A DNA stretch of 64,000 nt from Modestobacter sp. DSM 44400. Lineage in GTDB: Bacteria; Actinomycetota; Actinomycetes; Mycobacteriales; Geodermatophilaceae. The notes beneath the pieces were generated by a model. It saw only the letters and a list, made by a program, of their open reading frames with translations. It was not told where the DNA came from and searched no databases. Every line of letters starts with the position of its first letter. The stretch's first letter is position 1. The DNA is taken from positions 248,001 to 312,000 of the forward strand of contig NZ_FNOZ01000001.1 of the NCBI RefSeq assembly GCF_900107175.1, given 5' to 3'. The position numbers and the translations under genes are program-made. Positions 40,499 to 50,984 of this stretch are shown here, piece after piece.

Positions 40499-41661
40499 CG
40501 GCGGGCGCCCTGCTCGGCGGCTACCCGCCGGAGCAGCGCCGACAGCGCGGCGGTGACCTCGTCGGGGCGCTCGAGCAGCACCAGGTGCCCGGCACCCGGG
40601 ACGACGAGCAGCTGGGCGTCCGCCAGCTGCTCGACGATCCGCTCGCTGTGCGCCTGCGGGATCATCTTGTCCGCGTCGCCGGTGAGCACGAGCGTGGGCA
40701 CCCGGCGCAGCGGCTCGATCGCCCCACTGGCGTCCAGACCGGCGATGGCTGAGTAGAACTCGGCGATCACGTCGACCGCGGTGCCGGCGATCATCGCGTC
40801 GACGTAACGGCCCAGCGCCGGGTCGACGTCGGTGGAGGAGAAGGACAGCGACCAGGTGGCCGCCGACACGACGTCCCTGGCCAGCCGCCTGGTGCGCTCG
40901 GCGAAGGCCGGACGCCTTCGCATCGTCCAGGCCGCCACCGGCAGCACCGCGGTGCGCAGCCGGGTCAGCAGGTGCGGCAGCCCGAAGTCGAGGTCGGCCA
41001 GGCCGCCGCTGGAGGTCGACATCAGCGCGACGCCGGCGACCCGGGTGCCGAACAGCTGCGGACGGCGCTGGGCCAGGGCGAGCACCGTCATGCCGCCCAT
41101 CGAGTGCCCGACCAGCACCACCGGCCCCCGGGGCACCCGGGTGGTGAGCACCGACTCGAGGTCGGCGGCGAGGTGGTCGATGGTCGCGTGGTCGGCGTCC
41201 CCGCGGCCGGAGGAGCCGTGTCCGCGCTGGTCGTAGAAGACCAGCCGGGCGTCGGGCCGGTGGCCGTTGGCGGTGGCCAGCTCGGCGGCCAGGTCGCGGC
41301 GCTGAAAGGTCCAGGAGGCCATCGACAGCGCGTAGCCGTGCACGAACACGACGGTCAGCGGGGCGTCGAGGGGGCCGATCTCCTCCACCGACAGCAGGAC
41401 GCCGTCGTCGGCCTGCACCAGCGCCGTGCGGTCGGCCGGCCGGCCGGCGGCACCGAGCGGGTCGGCCTCGCGCAGCTCTCCGACCGGCACGTCGGTCACG
41501 GCACGGTGGTCGGAGTCCCCGGCCTGACCGGCGAGCTGGTTGGCGCGTACCCGGGCGGCCGCCGTCCGGGTGACGGCGACGCCGACCGCGGTGCCGGCGG
41601 CGGCCAGGCCGACCGCGGCCCCGATCAGCCCCGCCGTCCGGCTGATGTGCGGGTGCAGCAT
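40495..41661 (-). CDS. Alpha/beta-fold hydrolase with N-terminal hydrophobic segment
   Basis: A 388-residue hydrolase. Residues 10-30 form a hydrophobic helix (GLIGAAVGLAAAGTAVGVAV) that may anchor it in the membrane. The fold shows VVFVHGYALSMASW, FYDQRGHGSSG, nucleophile Ser187 in VGHSMGGM, Asp in VLTGDADKMIP and His in VPGAGHLVLLE. An orthologue commonly lies between alr and tsaE in Actinobacteria. Substrate unknown. The ATG overlaps the alr stop (TGATG). Confidence 0.88.
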   Translation of the reverse strand: MLHPHISRTAGLIGAAVGLAAAGTAVGVAVTRTAAARVRANQLAGQAGDSDHRAVTDVPVGELREADPLGAAGRPADRTALVQADDGVLLSVEEIGPLDAPLTVVFVHGYALSMASWTFQRRDLAAELATANGHRPDARLVFYDQRGHGSSGRGDADHATIDHLAADLESVLTTRVPRGPVVLVGHSMGGMTVLALAQRRPQLFGTRVAGVALMSTSSGGLADLDFGLPHLLTRLRTAVLPVAAWTMRRRPAFAERTRRLARDVVSAATWSLSFSSTDVDPALGRYVDAMIAGTAVDVIAEFYSAIAGLDASGAIEPLRRVPTLVLTGDADKMIPQAHSERIVEQLADAQLLVVPGAGHLVLLERPDEVTAALSALLRRVAAEQGARR

Positions 41662-42824
41662 CACGCCACCCCGGCGGTGCCGACGTAGCGCCGGCGGAAG
41701 CGGCCGCCCACGCGGGTGACGAGCTCGTAGTGGATGGTGTCGGCCGCGTCGGCCCACTGCTGGGCAGTCGGTTCGCCGGCCGCCCCGGAGCCCCACAGCA
41801 CCACCCGGTCGCCGGGGGCGATCGGATCGTCGCCGACGTCGAGCACGAACTGGTCCATGCAGACCCGCCCGGCGATCGCCCGCTGCCGGCCGGCGGCCAG
41901 CACCGGCGCCCGGTTGCCCGCCGCCCGCGGCACCCCGTCGGCGTAGCCGATCGGCACCAGCGCCAGCGTCGTCTCCTGCGCGGGGTGGTAGGTGTGGCCG
42001 TAGGAGACCCCGGCCCCGGCCGGCACCCGCTTGGTGAGGGCGACCCGCGCCTGCACCGTCATCGCCGGAAGCAGCCCGTGATCGGCCGGGTCGCCACCCA
42101 GCGGGTCCAGCCCGTACAGCGCGACGCCGGGGCGCACCATGTCGTACCAGGTCTCCGGCAGCGCGAGGGTGGCCGCGGAGTTCGCCAGGTGCCGGCGGGC
42201 GTCGGTCAGTCCGGCTGCCCGCGCGAGGGAGACGGCCTCCTCGAAGACCCGCACCTGCTGGCCGATGGTGGGGTGCTGGGGGGCGTCGGCGTAGGCCAGG
42301 TGGCTCCACAGCCCCACAACGGCGACGTCCCCGTCGGTCTCCGCGCGCGCCGCCGCGGACACCAGCCCCGGCCAGTCGGCGGAGGTGGCGCCCTCCCGGC
42401 TCAGGCCGGTGTCGGCGGTGAGGTGCACCCGGGCGGTCAGCCGGGTCCGCCGGGCCACGGCGACCACCTCGGCCAGGCCCCACTCCGCGTTGACCGACAC
42501 CTCGACGTCGGCGGCCAGTGCGGCGGCGACGTCCTCCCCGGGGCCGTTGAGCCAGGCCAGCACGGGTGCGGTGATCCCGGCCGCGCGCAGCGCGAGCGCC
42601 TCCTCCAGCACCGCGACGCCCAGCGCGTCGGCGCCGCCGGCGAGCACCGCCCGGGCCGCGGGGAGCAGCCCGTGGCCGTAGCCGTCGGCCTTGACCACGG
42701 CCATCAGCGGCCGGGCGACGCGCTCGCGCAGCACTGCGGTGTTGGCCGCGATGGCGTCGAGGTCGACGACCACCTCGGCCCGGTTCTCCAGCGCCTGCAG
42801 CGGGGCCTGTTCCACCTGGGTCAC
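41661..42824 (-). CDS. alr: Alanine racemase
   Basis: A 387-residue PLP enzyme making D-alanine for peptidoglycan. The PLP lysine is Lys45 in MAVVKADGYGHG. The second catalytic base is the Tyr in GAGVSYGHTYHP. VRPGVALYGLDPLG and CMDQFVLDVG are further signatures. GTG at 42822-42824 overlaps the nnr stop (GTGA). Confidence 0.97.
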   Translation of the reverse strand: MTQVEQAPLQALENRAEVVVDLDAIAANTAVLRERVARPLMAVVKADGYGHGLLPAARAVLAGGADALGVAVLEEALALRAAGITAPVLAWLNGPGEDVAAALAADVEVSVNAEWGLAEVVAVARRTRLTARVHLTADTGLSREGATSADWPGLVSAAARAETDGDVAVVGLWSHLAYADAPQHPTIGQQVRVFEEAVSLARAAGLTDARRHLANSAATLALPETWYDMVRPGVALYGLDPLGGDPADHGLLPAMTVQARVALTKRVPAGAGVSYGHTYHPAQETTLALVPIGYADGVPRAAGNRAPVLAAGRQRAIAGRVCMDQFVLDVGDDPIAPGDRVVLWGSGAAGEPTAQQWADAADTIHYELVTRVGGRFRRRYVGTAGVA

Positions 42825-44305
42825 CAGCCCACTGTCCCAGGCGCGACCGCCGCGGCCGGGCCGCCACCGCGGAACAGCCGGCCGAGGGCCTCCGGCAGGT
42901 GCCGGACCACGTCTCCGGCGATCAGCGGGCCGCAAGCGGCGGCCAGCTGCCCGGCCCGGCCGTGCACATGGGCGGCGACGGCGGCCGCCTCCACGGTGGG
43001 CAGCCCGGTGGCCGCCTGGGTGGCGAGCAGCGCCCCGGCGATGCCGGAGAGCACGTCGCCGGTGCCCGCGGTAGCCAGCCACGGCGTGCCGGTGGCGTTG
43101 ACGAAGGCGGTGCCGTCGGCGTCAGCGACCACCGTGGCGTCGCCCTTGAGCAGCACGGTGCAGCCGAGCTCTGCGGCCCCGCGGCGGGCCGCGGCGACGC
43201 GGTCGGGGCCGACGTCGCCGAAGAGCCGGGCGAACTCCCGGTCGTGCGGGGTGAGCAGGGTCGGCCGGTCGCGGTCGCGCACGAGCTCGGGGTGCTGGGA
43301 GACCAGGGTCAGCGCGTCGGCGTCCACCACCACCGGGACGTCGCCGGCCAGCACCTCGGCGAGCACGCTGCGGGCTTCCTCGTCGGTGCCCATGCCCGGG
43401 CCGACCACCCAGGCCTGCACCCGGCCGGCGTCGCGAGGGCGGCCGGCGGTGACGATCGCTTCGGGCCAGGCTGCGCGCACGCCCTCGGCGGCGGTGCCGG
43501 CGTAGCGGACCAGGCCGGGCCGGGTGCGCAACGCGGAGCCGGTGCAGAGCACACCGGCGCCCGGGTAGGCCGCTGAGCCGGCGACCACCCCGACCACGCC
43601 GCCGGTGTACTTGTCGCTGGTCGCCGACGGCGGTTCCACCCGGGCGGCCGCGTCGGCGTCGGTGAGCTGGGAGACGTCCGGGGCGGGCAGGTACGGGCCC
43701 AGGCCGATGTCGACCAGGTGCACCAGCCCGGCGCAGCCACGGCCCGCCCCCACCACGAGGCCACGCTTGACCGCGCCGAAGGTGACCGTGTGCTGGGCCG
43801 GGAACGCCGTCCCGTCGACGGCTCCGGTGTCGGCGTCCACCCCGCTGGGCAGGTCGACGGCGACGAGCAGCCCGGGGCCGGCCGCGGCCGCCGCCGCCAG
43901 TTCCGCCGCCGCGGGGCGCAATCCACCCCGGCCACCGATGCCGACGATCCCGTCGAGCACCAGATCGGCGCGGTCCAGGCCGGCGTCGTCGGCACCGGCG
44001 ACCCGGCCGCCGGCCCGCCGCAGCGCCGCCAGCCCACCGGCGTGCGCACGTTCGGGATCCAGCAGCACCGCCCGGACCGATGCGCCGCGGCCGGCCAACA
44101 CCGCCCCGACGTACAGGGTGTCCCCGCCGTTGTCGCCGGCCCCGACCAGCAGCACCACGCGGACGCCGTGTGCGCGGCCGAGCAGGCCCAGGCAGACGGC
44201 GCCCAGCCCGGTGGCGGCGCGCTGCATCAGGGTGCCGTCCCGAAGGGTCGCCCGGGCGGCGGTCTCGGCCGCGCGCACCTGCTCGGCGGTGTACAGCGCG
44301 ATCAT
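42821..44305 (-). CDS. nnr: Bifunctional NAD(P)H-hydrate epimerase/dehydratase
   Basis: A 494-residue metabolite-repair fusion. The N-terminal YjeF_N epimerase domain has [20 protein letters not shown] and [19 protein letters not shown]. The C-terminal YjeF_C/CARKD kinase-like dehydratase domain has [15 protein letters not shown] and [20 protein letters not shown]. Together they restore damaged NAD(P)H hydrates. The ATG overlaps the acpS stop (ATGA), and alr overlaps its stop. Confidence 0.95.
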   Translation of the reverse strand: MIALYTAEQVRAAETAARATLRDGTLMQRAATGLGAVCLGLLGRAHGVRVVLLVGAGDNGGDTLYVGAVLAGRGASVRAVLLDPERAHAGGLAALRRAGGRVAGADDAGLDRADLVLDGIVGIGGRGGLRPAAAELAAAAAAGPGLLVAVDLPSGVDADTGAVDGTAFPAQHTVTFGAVKRGLVVGAGRGCAGLVHLVDIGLGPYLPAPDVSQLTDADAAARVEPPSATSDKYTGGVVGVVAGSAAYPGAGVLCTGSALRTRPGLVRYAGTAAEGVRAAWPEAIVTAGRPRDAGRVQAWVVGPGMGTDEEARSVLAEVLAGDVPVVVDADALTLVSQHPELVRDRDRPTLLTPHDREFARLFGDVGPDRVAAARRGAAELGCTVLLKGDATVVADADGTAFVNATGTPWLATAGTGDVLSGIAGALLATQAATGLPTVEAAAVAAHVHGRAGQLAAACGPLIAGDVVRHLPEALGRLFRGGGPAAAVAPGTVGW

Positions 44306-44679
44306 GCGGGCGTCCCCTCGGCGATGACCACGGCGGAGGCGATGCCCCCGTCGTGGCTGAGCGACACGTGCAAGTGGGTCACGCCGAGGGCGGCGGCGCG
44401 CCGGGCGACCGTGCCGCGGACGGTCAACAGCGGCCGCCCGTGCTCGCCGACGGTCACCTCGGCGTCGTGCCAGTGCAGGTCACCCGGCGCGCCGAGAGCC
44501 TTGGCGAGCGCCTCCTTGGCGGCGAACCGGGCGGCCAACGACTCCCCGGTGCGCGACGCGCCGGACGGGGTCTGCTGCTCGTCGGCGGTGAACAGCCGGT
44601 CGCGCAGCCCCGGGGTGCGGGTCAGGGAGGCGGCGAAGCGCTCCACCGGGCAGACGTCGATGCCGACCCCGATGATCAC
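44302..44679 (-). CDS. acpS: Holo-[acyl-carrier-protein] synthase
   Basis: A 125-residue group I phosphopantetheinyl transferase that activates the fatty-acid ACP. The magnesium site is formed by [16 protein letters not shown] and [33 protein letters not shown] is the C-terminal signature. It heads the overlapping acpS-nnr-alr-hydrolase-udg-tsaE train and lies 110 bases after glmS, beyond a terminator. Confidence 0.94.
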   Translation of the reverse strand: MIIGVGIDVCPVERFAASLTRTPGLRDRLFTADEQQTPSGASRTGESLAARFAAKEALAKALGAPGDLHWHDAEVTVGEHGRPLLTVRGTVARRAAALGVTHLHVSLSHDGGIASAVVIAEGTPA

Positions 44680-44748
44680 GCCGCCATCCTGCCCGCCGCC
44701 GCCCTACCTCGCCGGAGCGGACCCGCCCCAGGGCCGGCCACCGGGGTA

Positions 44749-44787
44749 GCTCCCTCCAGGATCAGGTCACCTGATCCTGGAGGGAGC
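44749..44787 (-). terminator. Terminator hairpin after glmS
   Basis: A 19-base arm GCTCCCTCCAGGATCAGGT (44749-44767) pairs perfectly with the arm at 44769-44787 across a single central base. It lies just beyond the glmS stop codon. Confidence 0.82.
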
Positions 44788-44789
44788 CC

Positions 44790-46652
44790 TCACTCGACGG
44801 TAACGCTCTTGGCCAGGTTCCGCGGCTGGTCGACGTCCAGCCCGCGCGTCGCGGCGATCTCGCACGCCAGCACCTGCAGGGGCACGGTGGTGACGACCGG
44901 GGCCAGCAGCGTCGGCGTGCGCGGCACCCGGATCAGGTGGTCGGCGTAGGGCACGACGTCCTCGTCACCCTCCTCGGCGATCACGATGGTGCGCGCGCCG
45001 CGAGCTCGTACCTCCTGGATATTGCTGACCACCTTGCCGTGCACCGACTCCCGGCTGGACGGTGAGGGGACCACCACGATCACCGGGGTGCCCTGGTCGA
45101 TGACTGCGATCGGGCCGTGCTTGAGCTCTCCGGCGGCGAAGCCCTCGGCGTGGATGTAGGCCAGCTCCTTGAGCTTGAGTGCGCCTTCCAGCGCCACCGG
45201 ATATCCGACGTGCCGACCGAGGAAGAGGATCGTGTTCGCGTCGGCCAGCGAGCGCGCGAGCTCGCGCACCGGTTCCATGCCCGCCAGGACCGTGGCCACC
45301 GCGTCGGGCAGCGCCCGGAGGTCCTCGACGATGGCCGCCACCTCGTCGGTGTACTTGACGCCGCGGACCTGGGCGAGGAACAACCCGACGAGGTAGCAGG
45401 CCACCACCTGGGTGAGGAAGCCCTTGGTCGAGGCGACCGCGACCTCCGGCCCGGCACGCGTGTACAGGACGGCGTCGGACTCCCGCGGGATCGTCGACCC
45501 GTTGGCGTTGCAGATGGCGAGCACACGCGCCTTCTGCTCCTTGGCGTGCCGCAGCGCCATCAGCGTGTCCATCGTCTCGCCGGACTGGCTGACCACGATG
45601 ACCAGCGTGGACCGGTCCAGCACCGGGTCGCGGTACCGGAACTCACTGGCCAGTTCCACCTCGACCGGGATGCGCGTCCAGTGTTCGATCGCGTACTTGG
45701 CGATCAGCCCGGCATGGAAAGAGCTTCCACAGGAGACGACGAAGATCTTGTCCACGTCCCGGAGCTCCTGGTCGGACAGCCGGACCTCGTCCAGCACCAG
45801 CTCGCCGGCGGCGCCGAGCCGGCCCAGCAGTGTGTTGGCCACCGCCTCGGGCTGCTCGGCGATCTCCTTGAGCATGAACCAGTCGTAGCCGCCCTTCTCG
45901 GCGGCGGCGGCGTCCCAGTCGACGGTGTACGCGGTCGGCTCGACCGGCGCGCCGGCGAAGTCGGTGACGCTGACCCCCCGCTCGCGGTCGATGACCACGA
46001 CCTGGTCCTGCCCCAGCTCCAGGGCGTCGCTGGTGTGCGCGATGAACGCGGCGACGTCGGAGCCGAGGAAGTACTCGCCGTCCCCGACCCCCACCACCAG
46101 CGGGCTGTTGCGGCGGGAAGCGACCAGCCGGTCGGGCTCGTCAGCGTGCGAGGCCACCAGCGTGAACGCGCCTTCGAGCCCGCGGCTGACCGTGCGCATC
46201 GCCTCGGCCAGCCGGTCGTCGCCGGCTGGCGTCTTCCGGTAGGCGGCGGCCAACAGGTGGGCCACGACCTCGGTGTCGGTCTCGGAGGTGAACTCCACGC
46301 CGGCCGCCTCGCACTCGGCGCGCAGGACGGCGAAGTTCTCGATGATGCCGTTGTGGACGACCGACACCGTGCCGTCGGCGGAGACGTGCGGATGGGCGTT
46401 GCGGTCCGTGGGACCACCGTGGGTCGCCCAGCGGGTGTGCCCGATGCCGATGGTGGCGGCCGGGAGGGACTCCTCGGCCAGCACCTTCTCCAGGTTGGCG
46501 AGCTTGCCGGCCTTCTTCACCGTCGTCAGCCGGCCCCCGGCGAGCACGGCGACACCTGCCGAGTCATAGCCCCGGTACTCCAGCCGTCGCAGCCCCTCCA
46601 GGATCACGTCCAGTGAGTTCTGCGGGCCGACGTACCCCACGATGCCGCACAT
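44790..46652 (-). CDS. glmS: Glutamine-fructose-6-phosphate aminotransferase
   Basis: A 620-residue isomerising amidotransferase that makes glucosamine-6-phosphate for peptidoglycan and other amino sugars. Translation at ATG 46650-46652 exposes the N-terminal nucleophile Cys2 (MCGIVGYVG). TRWATHGGPTDRNAHPH is the glutaminase signature. Two SIS isomerase domains follow (VSCGSSFHAGLIAKYAIE, VSQSGETMDTLMALRHAK). DQPRNLAKSVTVE ends the protein. No ribozyme-like leader is seen. It is 60 bases after glmM, which acts next in the pathway. Confidence 0.98.
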   Translation of the reverse strand: MCGIVGYVGPQNSLDVILEGLRRLEYRGYDSAGVAVLAGGRLTTVKKAGKLANLEKVLAEESLPAATIGIGHTRWATHGGPTDRNAHPHVSADGTVSVVHNGIIENFAVLRAECEAAGVEFTSETDTEVVAHLLAAAYRKTPAGDDRLAEAMRTVSRGLEGAFTLVASHADEPDRLVASRRNSPLVVGVGDGEYFLGSDVAAFIAHTSDALELGQDQVVVIDRERGVSVTDFAGAPVEPTAYTVDWDAAAAEKGGYDWFMLKEIAEQPEAVANTLLGRLGAAGELVLDEVRLSDQELRDVDKIFVVSCGSSFHAGLIAKYAIEHWTRIPVEVELASEFRYRDPVLDRSTLVIVVSQSGETMDTLMALRHAKEQKARVLAICNANGSTIPRESDAVLYTRAGPEVAVASTKGFLTQVVACYLVGLFLAQVRGVKYTDEVAAIVEDLRALPDAVATVLAGMEPVRELARSLADANTILFLGRHVGYPVALEGALKLKELAYIHAEGFAAGELKHGPIAVIDQGTPVIVVVPSPSSRESVHGKVVSNIQEVRARGARTIVIAEEGDEDVVPYADHLIRVPRTPTLLAPVVTTVPLQVLACEIAATRGLDVDQPRNLAKSVTVE

Positions 46653-46712
46653 TCCTGCGAGGGTACCGGTGCCGGAGACGGGAACCGTCACCTCGGCAAG
46701 GTGTCGCACGCC

Positions 46713-48059
46713 TCAACCCGCGGCGGCGACGACCTCGGCCAGCCGCGCGGCGACGGCGTCCGCCTGCTCCTGGGTGGGCGCCTCGACCATCACGCGGACC
46801 AGCTGCTCGGTGCCTGAGGGCCGCAGCAACACCCGGCCGGAGTCGCCCAGCTCCGCCTCGACGTCGTTGACCGCCCGGGCCACGTCGTCGCTCTCCACGA
46901 CCGCCAGTCGGTCGGTGACCGGCACGTTGACCAGGGTCTGCGGCAGCCGGCGGACGACGGAGGCGAGCTCGGCGAGAGAAGCGCCCGTGGCGCTCATCCG
47001 GGACAGCAGCGCCAGCCCGGTGAGCAGGCCGTCGCCGGTGGTCGCCCAGCCCAGGAAGACGAGGTGGCCGCTCTGCTCGCCGCCCAGGGACAGCCCGCGC
47101 GAGCGCAGCGCCTCCAGCACGTAGCGGTCGCCGACGGCGGTGGTGTGCACCGTGATACCGGCGGCCCGCATCGTGTGGTGGAAGCCCAGGTTGCTCATGA
47201 CGGTGGCGACGACCGTGTCGTTGGTCAGGTTGCCGCTCTCGTGCAGCGCGAGGGCGCAGATGGCCAGGATGGCGTCGCCGTCCACGACGTCCCCGGTGGC
47301 GTCGACCGCCAGGCAGCGGTCGGCGTCCCCGTCGTGGGCGATGCCGATGTCCGCGCCCTGGCGCGCGACCTCGGCGATCAGCGGACCCAGGTGGGTGGAA
47401 CCGATGCCGTCGTTGATGTTCCAGCCATCGGGCTCGCCACCGATGACGTGCACCTGGGCGCCGGCCCTCCGGTAGACCTCGGGCGCGCAGCGGGAGGCCG
47501 AGCCGTGGGCACAGTCGACGACCACCCGCAGCCCCGCGAGGGGTTCGCGGAGAGCTGACAGCACGTGGTCGGTGTAGTCCTCGACCGCGCTGGACAGGTC
47601 GCGCACCCGGCCCACGCCACCACCGGTGGGGCGGTGGTCGCCGGAGCCGTCCCGACCGGTGACCTGCCGCTCGATGGCGGCCTCGACCGCGTCGGGCAGC
47701 TTGTGCCCGCCGCGGCTGAACAGCTTGATGCCGTTGTCGGGCATCGGGTTGTGGCTGGCCGAGATCATCACGCCGAGGTCGGCGCCGGTCTGGCCGGTGA
47801 GGAACGCGACCGCCGGGGTGGGCACCACACCGACCCGCAGCACCTCCGCGCCCGCGCTGGCCAGGCCGGCCACGACCGCGGCCTCGAGCATCTCCCCGCT
47901 GGCGCGGGGATCACGCCCGACGACCGCGACGGGACGTGAGGTCCCGTCGCGGTCGGCGAGCACGCCGGCGGCGGCGCGGGCCACCGAGAGCGCCAGTTCC
48001 GGCGTCAGGTCGGCATTGGCCCGTCCCCGGACGCCGTCGGTGCCGAAGAGGCGCCCCAT
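46713..48059 (-). CDS. glmM: Phosphoglucosamine mutase
   Basis: A 448-residue alpha-D-phosphohexomutase converting glucosamine-6-P to glucosamine-1-P. It begins [20 protein letters not shown]. The phospho-serine is Ser102 in [13 protein letters not shown]. The metal loop is [17 protein letters not shown], the sugar-specificity loop GGEQSGHL, and the phosphate-binding [15 protein letters not shown]. It lies between rpsI and glmS on one strand, as in M. tuberculosis. Confidence 0.97.
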   Translation of the reverse strand: MGRLFGTDGVRGRANADLTPELALSVARAAAGVLADRDGTSRPVAVVGRDPRASGEMLEAAVVAGLASAGAEVLRVGVVPTPAVAFLTGQTGADLGVMISASHNPMPDNGIKLFSRGGHKLPDAVEAAIERQVTGRDGSGDHRPTGGGVGRVRDLSSAVEDYTDHVLSALREPLAGLRVVVDCAHGSASRCAPEVYRRAGAQVHVIGGEPDGWNINDGIGSTHLGPLIAEVARQGADIGIAHDGDADRCLAVDATGDVVDGDAILAICALALHESGNLTNDTVVATVMSNLGFHHTMRAAGITVHTTAVGDRYVLEALRSRGLSLGGEQSGHLVFLGWATTGDGLLTGLALLSRMSATGASLAELASVVRRLPQTLVNVPVTDRLAVVESDDVARAVNDVEAELGDSGRVLLRPSGTEQLVRVMVEAPTQEQADAVAARLAEVVAAAG

Positions 48060-48084
48060 GAACGACTGACCCGTGCCGGACGCG

Positions 48085-48504
48085 TCAGCGCTTGGAGTAC
48101 TGGGGAGCCTTGCGGGCCTTCTTCAGGCCGTACTTCTTCCGCTCGGTGGCGCGGGGGTCCCGGGTGAGGAAGCCGGCCTTCTTGAGGGCCGGACGGTCGT
48201 CGGGCTCGATCTCGATGAGCGCCCGGGCGATCCCCAGTCGCAGCGCACCGGCCTGCCCGGAGACGCCACCGCCGTGGAGCAGGCCCACGACGTCGTACTG
48301 CTCGCCCTTCTCCAGGATCACGAACGGCTCACGGATGAGCTGCTGGTGGACCTTGTTGGGGAAATACTCCTCGATGGTTCGGCCGTTGAGCTTGAACTGG
48401 CCGGTGCCCGGCAGCAGCCGGACGCGGACGATGGCCTCCTTGCGGCGGCCGACCGTCTGGATGGGACGCCCGTCGGCGTCGGTCACGGTCTGGGCGCTGG
48501 TCAC
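48085..48504 (-). CDS. rpsI: 30S ribosomal protein S9
   Basis: A 139-residue S9. The core runs [20 protein letters not shown] to the basic tail ending [15 protein letters not shown], which reaches toward the P-site tRNA. A short N-terminal extension of about 15 residues precedes it. GTG at 48502-48504 overlaps the rplM stop (GTGA). Confidence 0.98.
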   Translation of the reverse strand: MTSAQTVTDADGRPIQTVGRRKEAIVRVRLLPGTGQFKLNGRTIEEYFPNKVHQQLIREPFVILEKGEQYDVVGLLHGGGVSGQAGALRLGIARALIEIEPDDRPALKKAGFLTRDPRATERKKYGLKKARKAPQYSKR

Positions 48505-48944
48505 TGGGACACCTGCTTGATCTCGAAGGTCTGGGGTTGCTGGGCGGAGTGCGGGTGCTCGGGCCCGGCGTAGACCTTGAGCTTGGAGATCATCTGCCGG
48601 CCCAGCGAGTTGTGCGGCAGCATCCCCTTGATGGCGCGCTCGATGACGCGGTCGGGGCGGGTCTTCAGTTCCTCGCCGACGTTGATCGTCCGCAGACCAC
48701 CCGGGTAGCCCGAGTGCCGGTAGGCGACCTTGGTGTCGCGCTTGGAGCCGGTGAGGGCCACCTTGCCCGCGTTCACGATGACCACGAAGTCGCCGGCGTC
48801 GACGTGCGGGGCGAACTGCGGCTTGTGCTTGCCACGCAGCAGGATGGCGGTCTGGCTGGCCAGTCGGCCGAGCACCACGTCGGTGGCGTCGATGACGTGC
48901 CAGGCCCGGGTGATGTCACCGGGCTTGGGGGTGTACGTGCGCAC
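48501..48944 (-). CDS. rplM: 50S ribosomal protein L13
   Basis: A 147-residue L13. Signatures are [40 protein letters not shown] and [23 protein letters not shown] at 48942-48944 gives normal length. It starts the rplM-rpsI-glmM-glmS block. Confidence 0.98.
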   Translation of the reverse strand: MRTYTPKPGDITRAWHVIDATDVVLGRLASQTAILLRGKHKPQFAPHVDAGDFVVIVNAGKVALTGSKRDTKVAYRHSGYPGGLRTINVGEELKTRPDRVIERAIKGMLPHNSLGRQMISKLKVYAGPEHPHSAQQPQTFEIKQVSQ

Positions 48945-49140
48945 GAGGCACTGTCCTTGTCGTCGTCGTCGGGCGGGTGGCTGGTCGGATCGCCCCACCG
49001 AACACGGGAGACGGACCCAGGGGGCCGAGAAGACGCGCGGGCACCAGCCGGCGGCGCGCGCCAGCAGGTCACGATACCAGCCACCGTGCCCGCGCCCCGC
49101 CGGCCCGGTGGCCACCCCGGGGCCGGCGGGTGTCGTGCAG
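48945..49140. other. Spacer between carbonic anhydrase and rplM
   Basis: A 196-base GC-rich region that must carry the rplM promoter and leader. No CDS, L13-type leader structure or promoter that I can support is evident. Confidence 0.4.
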
Positions 49141-49626
49141 TCAGACGACCTCGCGCAGCAGGCCGCTGGCGACGTCGTAGACGGTGCCGCGCACCTCGTC
49201 CGACAGCAGGTAGGGCGCCGCGGCGATGGCCCTCATGGACTCCCGGACGTCGGCGTCCACGTCGATGAAGGCGCGTGCCGCCCACGGCGGGCGGTGCCCG
49301 GTCCGGCTCTCGACCAGATCGGCGAACTCCTCGTCGGAGGCCTTCTGCAGGCCGCAGTCGGTGTGGTGGACGAGCACGATGGCCCGGGTGCCCAGCAGGT
49401 GCTGGGAGATCGCCAGGGAGCGCAGGGTGTCGTCAGTGACGACGCCGCCGGCGTTGCGGATGACGTGGGCGTCACCCATCCCCAGGCCCAGCATCCCGAA
49501 CAGCGGCAGCCGGGAATCCATGCAGGCCACCACGGCGACGCCGCGCACCGGGGCCACCGGCAGGTCGCCCGGGAAGTGCGCCATCCACTCCCGATTCGCC
49601 GCCAACATCCGGTCGATCTCGGTCAC
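49141..49626 (-). CDS. Beta-carbonic anhydrase
   Basis: A 161-residue zinc enzyme interconverting CO2 and bicarbonate. Zinc ligands are Cys35, His88 and Cys91 (VVACMDSRL and VHHTDCGL), with the Asp37/Arg39 dyad of Cx[22 protein letters not shown] is the usual helix. GTG at 49624-49626 follows AGGAGGA. It is divergent from the molybdenum-cofactor genes. Confidence 0.93.
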   Translation of the reverse strand: MTEIDRMLAANREWMAHFPGDLPVAPVRGVAVVACMDSRLPLFGMLGLGMGDAHVIRNAGGVVTDDTLRSLAISQHLLGTRAIVLVHHTDCGLQKASDEEFADLVESRTGHRPPWAARAFIDVDADVRESMRAIAAAPYLLSDEVRGTVYDVASGLLREVV

Positions 49627-49763
49627 CGTCGGTCCTCCTGTCGCCGTGGTTACCGGTCGCACGCTAGCGCCGCCGTGTTGCACCGCGTTCTCCGCGGTAC
49701 CCGCACGGGCCCCGACCGCACCCGCCGGACCACGCCGGGCACCGGATCGGCGAGGATGGCCGC

Positions 49764-50984
49764 GTGCGCACCGTCGAGGAACACCAGGCGGTGGTCGCCG
49801 CTCTGCTGCGGCCCCTGTCGGTCGAAGAAGTGCCGGTCGCCGTCGCGGCCGGTCGAGTGCTGGCCGCCGACGTCCCGGCGCTGGTCGCCCTGCCGGGCTT
49901 CGACAACTCCGCGATGGACGGTTACGCCGCCCGCGCCGCCGAGGTCGGGACGGCGAGCGAGCAGGCGCCGGTCCGCCTGCCGGTGGCCGCCGACATCCCC
50001 GCCGGCCGCACCGACGTCCCGGTGCTGGAGCCGGGAACGGTGCACCGGATCATGACCGGCGCCCCGGTACCGGCGGGCGCCGACGTGATCGTCCCGGTCG
50101 AGCGCACCGACGGCGCCACCGACGTCGTCACCATCACCGGCGCACCGGCGGCCGGCACCCACCTGCGGCACGCCGGGGAGGACATCGCCGCCGGCGCCCT
50201 CGCGCTGCCCGCCGGCACCGCCCTGGGCCCGGCCCAGCTGGGGCTGGCCGCGGCCGTCGGCCACGCCATGCTGCCGGTGCGTCGCCGTCCGCGGGTGCTG
50301 GTGCTCTCGACCGGCAGCGAGCTGGTCGAGCCCGGCCGGCCCCTGGCACCCGGACAGATCTACGAGTCGAATTCGGTGCTGCTGGCCGCCGCAGTCGCCG
50401 ACGCCGGCGGGGAGCCGCGCACGCTGCATTTCGTCCCCGACGACGTCGACCAGTTCCTGGCCACGGTGCGCGCCGAGTTGGCTGGGCGGGCGGGGGAGAA
50501 ACCAGACCTGCTGGTCACCAGCGGCGGCGTGAGCGCCGGGGCCTACGAGGTCGTCAAGGACGCCTTCGGCGCACTGGGCACCGTCGAGTTCGTCAAGGTC
50601 GCCATGCAGCCCGGCGGCCCGCAGGGCGCCGGCACGGTGGACGGCGTCCCGGTGGTGACGCTGCCCGGCAACCCGGTGAGCTCCTTCGTGTCCTTCGAGG
50701 TGTTCGTGCGCCCGGCGCTGCGCCGGGCGCTCGGCCACGCGGCGCCCGACCGGCTGCGCACCTCCGCCCGGCTGAGCGAGCCGCTGCGCTCCCCCGCCGG
50801 GCGCCGGCAGTTCCTCCGCGGCCGCTTCGACGGCGGTGTGGTCACCCAGGTCGGAGGCCCCGGTTCACACCTGGTCGCCCACCTGGCGCGCGCCAACTGC
50901 CTGGTCGTCGTCCCCGAGGAGGTCACCGAACTGCCCGCCGGGGCCGAGGTCGCCGTCGTCCTGATCGAAGGAGCCCTCCAATGA
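49764..50984 (+). CDS. moeA: Molybdopterin molybdotransferase
   Basis: A 406-residue MoeA that inserts molybdate into molybdopterin. FDNSAMDGYAARAAEV, RIMTGAPVPAGADVIVPVER and the MPT-binding TSGGVSAGAYEVVKDAF are diagnostic. VTLPGNPVSSFVSFEVFVRP lies near the active site. GTG at 49764. Its stop overlaps the moaC ATG (ATGA). Confidence 0.96.
   Translation: MRTVEEHQAVVAALLRPLSVEEVPVAVAAGRVLAADVPALVALPGFDNSAMDGYAARAAEVGTASEQAPVRLPVAADIPAGRTDVPVLEPGTVHRIMTGAPVPAGADVIVPVERTDGATDVVTITGAPAAGTHLRHAGEDIAAGALALPAGTALGPAQLGLAAAVGHAMLPVRRRPRVLVLSTGSELVEPGRPLAPGQIYESNSVLLAAAVADAGGEPRTLHFVPDDVDQFLATVRAELAGRAGEKPDLLVTSGGVSAGAYEVVKDAFGALGTVEFVKVAMQPGGPQGAGTVDGVPVVTLPGNPVSSFVSFEVFVRPALRRALGHAAPDRLRTSARLSEPLRSPAGRRQFLRGRFDGGVVTQVGGPGSHLVAHLARANCLVVVPEEVTELPAGAEVAVVLIEGALQ

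Noticed and set aside
46653-46712. glmS ribozyme upstream of glmS
   Set aside because: The gap to glmM is only 60 bases and holds no ribozyme-like core, and this class is not expected here.
48945-49140. L13-type ribosomal leader upstream of rplM
   Set aside because: No convincing paired structure or motif could be made by eye.
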